Below, one piece after another: positions 1-5,039 of a stretch of 7,914 nt of DNA. The stretch is taken from the NCBI GenBank assembly GCA_946538475.1, contig CAMNGN010000088.1, positions 1 through 7,914 of the forward strand, in the 5' to 3' direction. Position 1 is the first letter of the stretch. The number at the start of each line of letters is the position of its first letter. Under the pieces are notes generated by a model. It worked only from the letters and a program-made list of their open reading frames with translations, had not been told where the DNA came from and did not search any database. This DNA comes from an uncultured Blautia sp. GTDB taxonomy: Bacteria; Bacillota; Clostridia; Lachnospirales; Lachnospiraceae. A program made the translations under genes and the position numbers.

Positions 1-1405
1 CTACCGGCACATTGAAGATCTTTGCAACCTTCAGGATAGTGTCGATATGACGGCCGACTGCGGCTGCCATATGATGAGTCGGGCCTGCCTCGCTCCAGCG
101 GTTGCAGAATTCTCTTGCGCCGATGGAGAAGCGTGTTCTCATGTTGGTGTCACCGAACATGAAGATCGGTCCATCCTCGTTTACGCCTTCGGCAACGACA
201 AACTTAAAGTGGCCGTCTTTGTCCTGCGTAATTCCAAGGTAAGTGATATCGCCTGTAGGCGGATAGAACTGGGTCAGATAGCCGCCGCCGGTCTTGCCGT
301 GGAACACGGGAACGATCTTCATGGTTGGCTTTCTGCTCTGAGAAATATCGGCATCGCCCGATCCGGAATGGCCGATGATGCAGATATCTTCGTTAAAGTC
401 GATCGAATACATCTCGGACAGCTGGCCTGTTCCGGAGATGGTCTTCAGGATGGACATAGCCATGGCTACTTTGATATCGCCTTCAACTGCGCATGCGGTG
501 CCCTGTTTGATCAGCATGGAGAATGCCGGGATGAGCATACTGTCGAGTTTTCCGGCAACGCCCTGAGCAAATCCGTCATAGTGAGAAGCGACAAGGCCGA
601 GCTGCTCGTCTTTTACCCACTGCTCAAAAGCAACGACATACTTGGCCATATCCCACACTTTTTCGATGGTTCCGCCGCCCTCGATGTCGAAGGTGTCAAG
701 GATATCCTGTGCTTTCGCGCGGATGGCATCCTCATCGGTGATGTTATCGGCGATCGCCCACATCTTTTCCCAGTCGAACTGCTTGGTGTACAGCCACATA
801 CGATGATACAGGTTGGTCTCATCGATGTAGAGGTCCATCATGCCGGGATACGGTCTGCCGATCTGGGCAATGTTGGTGTCTCTGAAACGTCTTCTGACCT
901 GTGCAGCCTTGCACCAGTCTTCGATCTCGTGCTGTACATAGGGATCTCCTCCCTCAACCACACCGGTGATAACAGCATGGCGTTTTCCGGCACGCTCAAG
1001 GTCTGCAACCATCTCGCCGACAGCGCCGCAGGCATACAGCTCGCCCAGCCATTTGGGGGTATCTGTAGTCTCATACTCCGGAGCTCTGAGCTTCTGCACA
1101 TTGACCAGAACGACCGGAACGTCCAGATCACGAACCGCCGGAAGCATGTTGTAAGATGTCGCATAGGTGAGCAGCTGCAGGATAACAAGGTCTACATCCG
1201 CTGCACGGAATTTATCGCCTGCCGCCATGGAGAGCTCTTTTGTCGTGACGATTCCGCCGTCGATCAGCTCAACAGTGTCCGGAATAGTCTTCTTGAATGC
1301 CTCGTACTGTCCCTCAAACTCCGGCACCAGAGACGGGAACTGCGGAAGATACGCACCGAGTGCGATGGCAAATACACCTACTCTTGCTTTGGTATTAACT
1401 AACAT
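1..1405 (-). CDS. Divergent L-arabinose/L-fucose isomerase family protein (C-terminus cut by window edge)
   Basis: Reading the minus strand from the ATG at 1405 gives 468 codons without a stop, running off the left edge. AraA of E. coli is 500 residues, so only a short C-terminal piece should be missing. The start is set by a perfect AGGAGGT (1411-1417) five bases upstream. The C-terminal half carries the four metal/catalytic positions of L-arabinose isomerase: Glu308 in VEGD (like E306), Glu331 in GQLSEMYSIDF (like E333), His346 in IIGHSGSGD (like H350) and His444/445 in GPTHHMAAA (like H450). The family interconverts an aldose and a ketose with a divalent metal in the cytoplasm. The N-terminal domain lacks the GSQxLYG motif of classical AraA, so this is a divergent branch and its sugar is unknown. 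It has its own promoter but follows a sugar ABC transporter, which suggests it acts on the imported sugar. L-fucose isomerase-like activity is an alternative. Superfamily is confident; substrate is not. Confidence 0.88.
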   Translation of the reverse strand, partial: MLVNTKARVGVFAIALGAYLPQFPSLVPEFEGQYEAFKKTIPDTVELIDGGIVTTKELSMAAGDKFRAADVDLVILQLLTYATSYNMLPAVRDLDVPVVLVNVQKLRAPEYETTDTPKWLGELYACGAVGEMVADLERAGKRHAVITGVVEGGDPYVQHEIEDWCKAAQVRRRFRDTNIAQIGRPYPGMMDLYIDETNLYHRMWLYTKQFDWEKMWAIADNITDEDAIRAKAQDILDTFDIEGGGTIEKVWDMAKYVVAFEQWVKDEQLGLVASHYDGFAQGVAGKLDSMLIPAFSMLIKQGTACAVEGDIKVAMAMSILKTISGTGQLSEMYSIDFNEDICIIGHSGSGDADISQSRKPTMKIVPVFHGKTGGGYLTQFYPPTGDITYLGITQDKDGHFKFVVAEGVNEDGPIFMFGDTNMRTRFSIGAREFCNRWSEAGPTHHMAAAVGRHIDTILKVAKIFNVPV

Positions 1406-1410
1406 ATGAT

Positions 1411-1417
1411 ACCTCCT
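1411..1417 (-). promoter_or_regulatory. Ribosome binding site of the isomerase gene
   Basis: AGGAGGT on the minus strand, five bases before the ATG at 1405. An in-frame ATG five codons further upstream (1420) overlaps the Shine-Dalgarno sequence itself, so the 1405 start is preferred. Confidence 0.85.
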
Positions 1418-1437
1418 CATTTAATAATCATACAGAT

Positions 1438-1466
1438 ATTATAGTATACTGTTTTGAGAAAAACAA
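1438..1466 (-). promoter_or_regulatory. Sigma-A type promoter of the isomerase gene
   Basis: On the minus strand a -35-like TTGTTT (1461-1466) is separated by 17 bases from a perfect -10 TATAAT (1438-1443). The predicted transcript starts near 1431, giving a leader of about 25 bases. The promoter lies downstream of the transporter terminator, so the isomerase can be transcribed independently. The spacer holds an 8-base palindrome, AGTATACT (1443-1450), and the early transcribed region holds TGATTATTA, which resembles a palindrome at the transporter promoter. Confidence 0.75.
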
Positions 1467-1472
1467 GATGCG

Positions 1473-1517
1473 AAAAAGTGAGTCACAGGGACTTGACCCC
1501 ATGACTCACTTTTTTTC
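1473..1517 (-). terminator. Strong rho-independent terminator after the transporter operon
   Basis: A perfect 13-bp inverted repeat pairs 1473-1485 with 1502-1514 around a 16-base loop that can form an extra GGG/CCC pairing. On the minus strand the stem ends in a T run, and the opposite side has a T run too, so it could terminate in both directions. It begins seven bases after the stop codon of the MalG-type permease gene (1524), where an operon terminator is expected, and lies just upstream of the isomerase promoter. Confidence 0.88.
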
Positions 1518-1523
1518 AAATAC

Positions 1524-2396
1524 TTAACCCTTAACCGCACCCTCGATCATACCATTCATGATCTGCTTCTGCGCGATCAGGAAGATAATGATCATCGGAA
1601 CAATAGCGAGCAGCGCCGCTGTAAGGATCAGATCCCACTGCTTAACGTAAGATCCGACAAACGCCTGCACTGCGACCGGAAGGGTTTTATACTTGCCGTT
1701 CAGACCAAGAAGCATGGACGGAAGCAGATAGTCGTTCCAGATCCACATACCGTTCAGGATCGTAACGGTAGTCATAACCGGCGTAAGAAGCGGAAGGATG
1801 ATTCTGAAGAATGTACCTTCCGGTGAGCATCCGTCGATGGAAGCCGCTTCTTCAAGATCATACGGAACACCTTTGATAAAGCCGGTCAGAATAAACACGG
1901 TCATTGCACCGCCGAATCCGCAGTATGCAAAGATGATTCCCGGAATGGTCGAGAGCATCGGGATCCCGACAAAGTTTCCGGCATCACGGAATGTGGAAAC
2001 CAGCGGAAGCATAACGACCTGGAAAGGAATGATCATCGAAGCGATAAAGATCATATAAATTGCTGTAGCCCATTTTTTCTTATTGTTACGGCTGATGACC
2101 CAGGCTGCCATGGAACCGAACAGAGCAAGCAGCGCCAGGGAGATGACCGTGATCACAACAGAAGAAAAAAGAGCTCTCCAGAAGTTGAAGTTGGAGTTGT
2201 TGATAACCGCGCCTAAGTTGGTAATAAACTGTTTGAAGGAAACACCTTTGAGCGCGATAGGGCTGGCCACGATATCTGCCTGCACCTTGAAGCTGTTCAT
2301 CACAACGAGATAGAATGGGAACAGCACGTAGATCGCAATGATAATACCTATGATCGTGAGGATCAACGATCTTCTTCTTCTCTCCTCGCCTACCAT
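1524..2396 (-). CDS. Carbohydrate ABC transporter permease, MalG/CUT1 type
   Basis: This 290-residue integral membrane protein is one of two transmembrane subunits of a binding-protein-dependent sugar importer. Hydrophobic segments lie near residues 11-34, 76-100, 110-133, 150-173, 205-225 and 256-275, matching the six-helix fold. The ATPase-docking EAA loop is at 183-202: EAASIDG, then a spacer, then IILP. The C-terminus, QKQIMNGMIEGAVKG, is a hallmark of MalG-type subunits. Its ATG (2396-2394) overlaps the TGA of the upstream permease gene by one base, with a GGAGGTGG sequence inside the upstream gene end as Shine-Dalgarno, so the two are translationally coupled. A hairpin terminator follows the TAA stop. 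The length is normal for the family. No ATP-binding subunit is encoded nearby, which is common for CUT1 systems that share an MsmX/MsmK-type ATPase. Substrate not determinable; arabino-oligosaccharides are a guess from the neighbouring isomerase. Confidence 0.95.
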   Translation of the reverse strand: MVGEERRRRSLILTIIGIIIAIYVLFPFYLVVMNSFKVQADIVASPIALKGVSFKQFITNLGAVINNSNFNFWRALFSSVVITVISLALLALFGSMAAWVISRNNKKKWATAIYMIFIASMIIPFQVVMLPLVSTFRDAGNFVGIPMLSTIPGIIFAYCGFGGAMTVFILTGFIKGVPYDLEEAASIDGCSPEGTFFRIILPLLTPVMTTVTILNGMWIWNDYLLPSMLLGLNGKYKTLPVAVQAFVGSYVKQWDLILTAALLAIVPMIIIFLIAQKQIMNGMIEGAVKG

Positions 2397-3442
2397 CAGA
2401 GCTCCACCTCCCTCGAGTTAGAAATACGCACCTGGATAAGAGATACACAGGCCAGAATGATGAAGAACAGAACCGCCTTTGCCTGTCCGAGTGCATAATT
2501 GTTCTTGGAAACGGCGGTATTGTAGATGTTCAGAGCGAGCATCTGGGTACCGCTTGTGAGGTATTTGCCCATGAACTGTGCACTTCCCGTACCGCCTGTC
2601 AACGCCAGGTTGACGTCGAACTGTTTGAAAGCGGATGTCAGTGTAAGGAAAGTACAGATCGTAAATGTCGATGCGATCATCGGGATCTTGATCTGGAACA
2701 GTGTCTGGGAAGGATTAGCACCGTCGATCTGCGCTGCTTCGAGAACATCGCCCGGAATCTGTGTAAGTCCGGTGATGTAGATCAGCATGATATAACCTGC
2801 ATACTGCCAGATATAAACGACGATGATAGCGATCATAGCTGTCTTTGTCTGAACCAGCAGGGAAGTCTTGGTGATATTGATCAGAACGTTGTTGAATACG
2901 AACTGCCAGATATAACCCAGAACGATACCGCCGATCAGGTTCGGAAGGAAATATGCCGCACGGAAGAATCCGTCGCCCTTGATCCCGTTGGTGCAGAGGA
3001 GCGCCAGGAGGAAAGCGATCACATTTACCAGGATCATGTTCAGTACCACGAAGATGAATGTGATCAGGATCGACCAGATAAACTGAGGATCGGAGAACAT
3101 TGTCGTATAGTTCTCAAACCCTACAAATTTAGTAAACTGAATTCCTGTCCAGTCTGTGAACGAGTAATAAATACCGAGGCACAGAGGGATAATGACTGTC
3201 ACCGCAAAGGTGAAAAGCAGCGGGAACAGGAAAATGATGTAGATTATACGTCTGTGATACTTAAGCGTCGGGAAGAAGTAAAGGCCGGCAATGATAGCGA
3301 CCATCCCGATGATGAGAAGAGGTCCTCTGTAAGATGCACCGCTTCTGCTGAAATCCAGTATAAGTGAATAGACCAGACTGAATGCACCGCCGATAAGTAA
3401 CACGAGCGAGAGTAATTTCTGTGATGCACTGTTTGCTTTCAT
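2396..3442 (-). CDS. Carbohydrate ABC transporter permease, MalF/CUT1 type
   Basis: This 348-residue membrane subunit pairs with the downstream MalG-type permease. The EAA loop is at residues 235-254 (EAAQIDG, then IKIP at 251-254). The core helices begin near residue 65, in a segment with IFLFPLLFTFAVTVIIP. Before this there are two further hydrophobic segments, about 11-28 and 40-58, so the protein probably has eight helices, like E. coli MalF, rather than six. The start is taken as the ATG at 3442 (MKANSASQ), preceded by GGGAG (3451-3455) eight bases upstream. A longer reading from 3526 would begin inside the hairpin at 3502-3540 and adds 28 non-family residues. It lies 127 bases after the binding-protein gene, behind a probable partial terminator, and overlaps the next gene by one base. 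Role in CUT1 sugar import is firm; the sugar is unknown. Confidence 0.94.
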   Translation of the reverse strand: MKANSASQKLLSLVLLIGGAFSLVYSLILDFSRSGASYRGPLLIIGMVAIIAGLYFFPTLKYHRRIIYIIFLFPLLFTFAVTVIIPLCLGIYYSFTDWTGIQFTKFVGFENYTTMFSDPQFIWSILITFIFVVLNMILVNVIAFLLALLCTNGIKGDGFFRAAYFLPNLIGGIVLGYIWQFVFNNVLINITKTSLLVQTKTAMIAIIVVYIWQYAGYIMLIYITGLTQIPGDVLEAAQIDGANPSQTLFQIKIPMIASTFTICTFLTLTSAFKQFDVNLALTGGTGSAQFMGKYLTSGTQMLALNIYNTAVSKNNYALGQAKAVLFFIILACVSLIQVRISNSREVEL

Positions 3443-3450
3443 ACTCTTTT

Positions 3451-3455
3451 CTCCC
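3451..3455 (-). promoter_or_regulatory. Ribosome binding site fixing the MalF-type permease start
   Basis: GGGAG on the minus strand lies eight bases before the ATG at 3442. It supports that start over an in-frame upstream start at 3526, which falls within a stable hairpin and has no visible Shine-Dalgarno sequence. Confidence 0.7.
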
Positions 3456-3501
3456 TGATTTGATACATAAAGACATGCCGTATGGCTTAATGTCCTCGCG
3501 T

Positions 3502-3540
3502 AAAAGGGGACGGCGACTCTGGTCACCGTCCCCCCCGGTT
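3502..3540 (-). terminator. GC-rich hairpin with T tract between binding-protein and permease genes (attenuator or palindromic repeat)
   Basis: Arms 3506-3517 and 3522-3533 form a 12-bp stem with a single G-T wobble and a four-base loop. Read on the minus strand it is GGGGACGGTGAC, loop, GTCGCCGTCCCC, followed by TTTT (3505-3502). That is the form of an intrinsic terminator placed inside the transporter operon. Such hairpins usually allow partial read-through and stabilise the upstream mRNA, so the binding protein is made in excess over the membrane subunits. The GGGGACGG...CCGTCCCC form also resembles dispersed intergenic palindromes I recall from Clostridia, so it may be a copy of a repeat family recruited as a terminator. 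Confidence 0.78.
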
Positions 3541-3546
3541 TTTAAA

Positions 3547-3572
3547 TAATAGTATTAATTTTTTTACTATTA
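3547..3572 (-). repeat. AT-rich inverted repeat overlapping the binding-protein stop codon
   Basis: TAATAGTA (3547-3554) and TACTATTA (3565-3572) are perfect 8-base inverted arms with a ten-base spacer. On the minus strand the first arm begins with the TAA stop of the binding-protein gene, which is followed in frame by TAG and TAA, giving three tandem stops. A weak hairpin here would sit directly before the GC-rich hairpin and may add 3'-end protection. Function is inferred only. Confidence 0.45.
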
Positions 3573-4844
3573 GTTCTGAGCATAGTAGTCAGCAATAACA
3601 GATGTCATAGCCTGGGTGAAGCCTTCTGCATCCGGAATGCTGCCAAGTGCGAAGTCAAGATACAGCTGGCCTGTAGCGTTCTGATCCAGACCGGATTTGT
3701 TCTTCAGCCAGTGCCATGCGGAAGTCTTGCCTGCTGCTGTGTAATCAGCGATGGTCTGTGCAAACGGATCCTCTGCTACGAACGAGCAGGATTTGAACGG
3801 GCTGATGAAGCCGCCCTTCATAACCAGGATCTCCTGACCTTCGTCTGTTGCCAGCCAGTCAAGGAATGCCTTAGCTGCGTCTGTGTTGTCGTTCTGGAAT
3901 ACTGCCCACCAGGACGGGGAGTTGGTAAGGATGGTGTCGATGCCTTCTTCGAAAGCGTACGGGATCATACCAACTTTGAAGTTGCCTGCTTCTTCATACT
4001 GAGCAGCATCGTCTGTTGTCATGGTAGCACCGATCCAGGAACCCTGGGTAACAAATGCATATTTGCCGGAAGCAAATCCGAGGATCTGCTGATCATAAGT
4101 ACCGGAGGTAAGGAAGCCGGAATCTTTGTCAGCAAACTCGTTGAACAGTGCGATCATCTCTGCATAGTGCAGGAAACGATCATGATCGATCTGTCCGCCG
4201 TCTGCAAGGAGGTCGGAATATGTTGTATCGTCGCGGTCAAGGCCTGCGTCGAGATAGTTTGCAAAGCTGTGGGAACCGGTTGACCAGTAGAGGTTCTGCG
4301 CCTCGCAGCACCAGCCGATAACTGCGGTAAGTCCGAGATCTTCTTTCTGTGCATCGATGGTCTCGAAAGCTGCTCTCATGGATTCGGGTCCTGTGATGGA
4401 AGCCGGATCTACTCCTGCTTTCTCAAGGATGTCTGCGTTGTAAGCAAGACCGATTGCTTCGGTGGTGTACGGGAAGCCTACCAGGCCGTCTGTTCCGACA
4501 TAACCTGCATCTGTGTCAGCTGCCCATGCGCAGTCGCTCATATCCGCAAGAAGTCCGTCCCAGTTCTGGAAGTCTGCATCGGATCCGCATACGAAGATGT
4601 CCGGCATACCTGTGCCCTGATACTGTTTCTTCAGCTCGTCCTGAATGTTGACACCGCCGCCCATGGACTCGATCTCTACATGAACGCCTGTCTCCTCTTC
4701 ATATTTAGCAGCTGCTTCTTTGAGAGCCGCATCAACTTCGATCTTGCCGTTTACAAGACGAAGGGACGGTTCTGCAGATACAGTGGAAACAGCCATTCCC
4801 GCTGCAAGGACGCCTGCTGCAAGTAACATAGCCTGTTTTTTCAT
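3570..4844 (-). CDS. Sugar ABC transporter solute-binding protein (family 1)
   Basis: This 424-residue extracytoplasmic protein captures the substrate and delivers it to the two permeases encoded downstream. The N-terminus (MKKQAMLLAAGVLAAGMAV...) is a signal peptide: two lysines, a hydrophobic core, and a likely signal peptidase I cut after VSA at residue 24. No cysteine occurs in this region, so there is no lipobox; this is unusual for a Gram-positive binding protein. Family features are the ALKEAAAKYEEETGVHVEIE-type first strand and helix (about 38-58), MPDIFVCGS (about 80-88), the hinge-adjacent SPSWWAVF with AAKAFLDWLATDEGQE, and GGFISPF towards the C-terminus. The start is the ATG at 4844, ten bases after AGGAGG (4855-4860). 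A TTG three codons upstream is only one base from the Shine-Dalgarno sequence and is rejected. It is the first gene of the operon, with a good promoter upstream. Sugar specificity cannot be read from sequence. Confidence 0.94.
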   Translation of the reverse strand: MKKQAMLLAAGVLAAGMAVSTVSAEPSLRLVNGKIEVDAALKEAAAKYEEETGVHVEIESMGGGVNIQDELKKQYQGTGMPDIFVCGSDADFQNWDGLLADMSDCAWAADTDAGYVGTDGLVGFPYTTEAIGLAYNADILEKAGVDPASITGPESMRAAFETIDAQKEDLGLTAVIGWCCEAQNLYWSTGSHSFANYLDAGLDRDDTTYSDLLADGGQIDHDRFLHYAEMIALFNEFADKDSGFLTSGTYDQQILGFASGKYAFVTQGSWIGATMTTDDAAQYEEAGNFKVGMIPYAFEEGIDTILTNSPSWWAVFQNDNTDAAKAFLDWLATDEGQEILVMKGGFISPFKSCSFVAEDPFAQTIADYTAAGKTSAWHWLKNKSGLDQNATGQLYLDFALGSIPDAEGFTQAMTSVIADYYAQN

Positions 4845-4879
4845 AAGAAACAATCCTCCTTTTGGTAAATCGTGCGCAT
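4841..4879 (-). other. Possible 12-codon leader reading frame overlapping the binding-protein start
   Basis: In the transcript leader, ATG at 4879 opens MRTIYQKEDCFL and ends with a TGA (4843-4841) that overlaps the binding-protein ATG as TATGA. A GGAG motif lies about 16 bases before this ATG, which is too far, but about 10 bases before an in-frame TTG two codons earlier. A frame this short can arise by chance. It is recorded because of its exact overlap with the next start. Confidence 0.15.
4855..4860 (-). promoter_or_regulatory. Ribosome binding site deciding the binding-protein start
   Basis: AGGAGG on the minus strand is ten bases before ATG 4844 but only one base before an in-frame TTG at 4853. 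The spacing supports the ATG start, which also gives a clean MKKQ signal-peptide N-terminus. Confidence 0.8.
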
Positions 4880-4920
4880 ATACAAAAAAGAAAAGCTCCT
4901 TTGTATTACCTTTTGCGCAT
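4873..4920 (-). promoter_or_regulatory. Structured transcript leader of the transporter operon, with paired TGCGCA motifs
   Basis: The motif TGCGCAT occurs at 4873-4879 and 4914-4920, 41 bases apart, and its TGCGCA core is self-complementary. Between them, ATACAAA and TTTGTAT form inverted arms around a 13-base loop. The leader RNA could therefore fold into a long interrupted stem just before the Shine-Dalgarno sequence. Equally, the two TGCGCA cores, about four helical turns apart, could be protein-binding half sites. There is no match I recognise to a known riboswitch. Confidence 0.35.
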
Positions 4921-4934
4921 AAGTTGATAATCAG

Positions 4935-4964
4935 ATTATAACACTTTCATGAAAATATACAAGT
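4935..4964 (-). promoter_or_regulatory. Promoter of the sugar transporter operon
   Basis: A perfect -10 TATAAT lies at 4935-4940 on the minus strand. A weak -35-like hexamer containing TTG lies around 4957-4962, about 16 bases upstream. Transcription would start near 4928, leaving a leader of about 80 bases before the binding-protein ATG. The promoter follows the terminator of the LacI-type gene, so regulator and transporter are separate transcripts. Overlapping inverted repeats suggest repressor control. Confidence 0.65.
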
Positions 4965-4975
4965 ATTATTTTCAT
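4949..4975 (-). promoter_or_regulatory. Perfect 9-bp inverted repeat overlapping the -35 region: candidate operator
   Basis: ATGAAAATA (4949-4957) and TATTTTCAT (4967-4975) are perfect inverted arms with a nine-base spacer that holds the -35 element. The right side adjoins a second palindrome, TTTCATGAAA (4945-4954), between -35 and -10. The position suits repression by the LacI-family protein encoded directly upstream, but the site lacks the central CG typical of LacI-family operators. Its recognition by that protein is therefore inference. Confidence 0.45.
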
Positions 4976-4997
4976 ATATATGGCAATCAAATGGTGC

Positions 4998-5031
4998 AAA
5001 AACGAAAATTTGTGAATTTATCACATTTTCG
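4998..5031 (-). terminator. AT-rich rho-independent terminator after the LacI-family gene
   Basis: On the minus strand CGAAAAT and GTGA pair with TCAC and ATTTTCG. This gives an 11-bp stem interrupted by a two-base bulge, a five-base loop (TAAAT) and a trailing TTTTT (5002-4998). It starts nine bases after the regulator stop codon (5040-5042). The stem is AT-rich, so termination may be modest. The inner TGTGA(N5)TCACA recalls a CRP site but has the wrong spacing. Confidence 0.65.
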
Positions 5032-5039
5032 CAGTTTGT

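Noticed and set aside
47..1402. A 451-codon open frame on the plus strand
   Set aside because: It lies entirely antisense to the isomerase gene, which shows recognisable catalytic motifs, a perfect ribosome binding site and a promoter. The plus-strand product is rich in Cys, His and Arg, resembles no family I know, and has no clear Shine-Dalgarno sequence. It is a shadow kept open by codon bias.
2086..2496. A 136-codon minus-strand frame across the junction of the two permease genes
   Set aside because: It is out of frame with both permeases, and its composition is not that of a membrane protein. The TGATG overlap of the two permeases explains the junction fully.
3443..3526. Extension of the MalF-type permease to an upstream ATG at 3526
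   Set aside because: That start lies inside the 3502-3540 hairpin, has no ribosome binding site, and adds 28 residues unlike the family. The ATG at 3442 has a well-spaced GGGAG.
3711..4283. A 190-codon plus-strand frame within the binding-protein gene
   Set aside because: It is antisense to a well-supported gene, with a Cys-rich, family-less product and no ribosome binding site.
4845..4853. TTG start three codons upstream for the binding protein
   Set aside because: Only one base separates it from AGGAGG. The ATG at 4844 has workable spacing and a normal signal-peptide start.
5011..5025. CRP-like site TGTGA(N5)TCACA
   Set aside because: CRP sites have a six-base spacer, and Clostridia of this type do not rely on an E. 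coli-like CRP. The sequence is the inner stem of the terminator after the LacI-family gene.
4861..5039. Catabolite-repression (cre/CcpA) site upstream of the transporter
   Set aside because: I looked for the TGNAANCGNNNNCA pattern around the promoter on both strands and saw no acceptable match; the closest GC motifs are the TGCGCA repeats.
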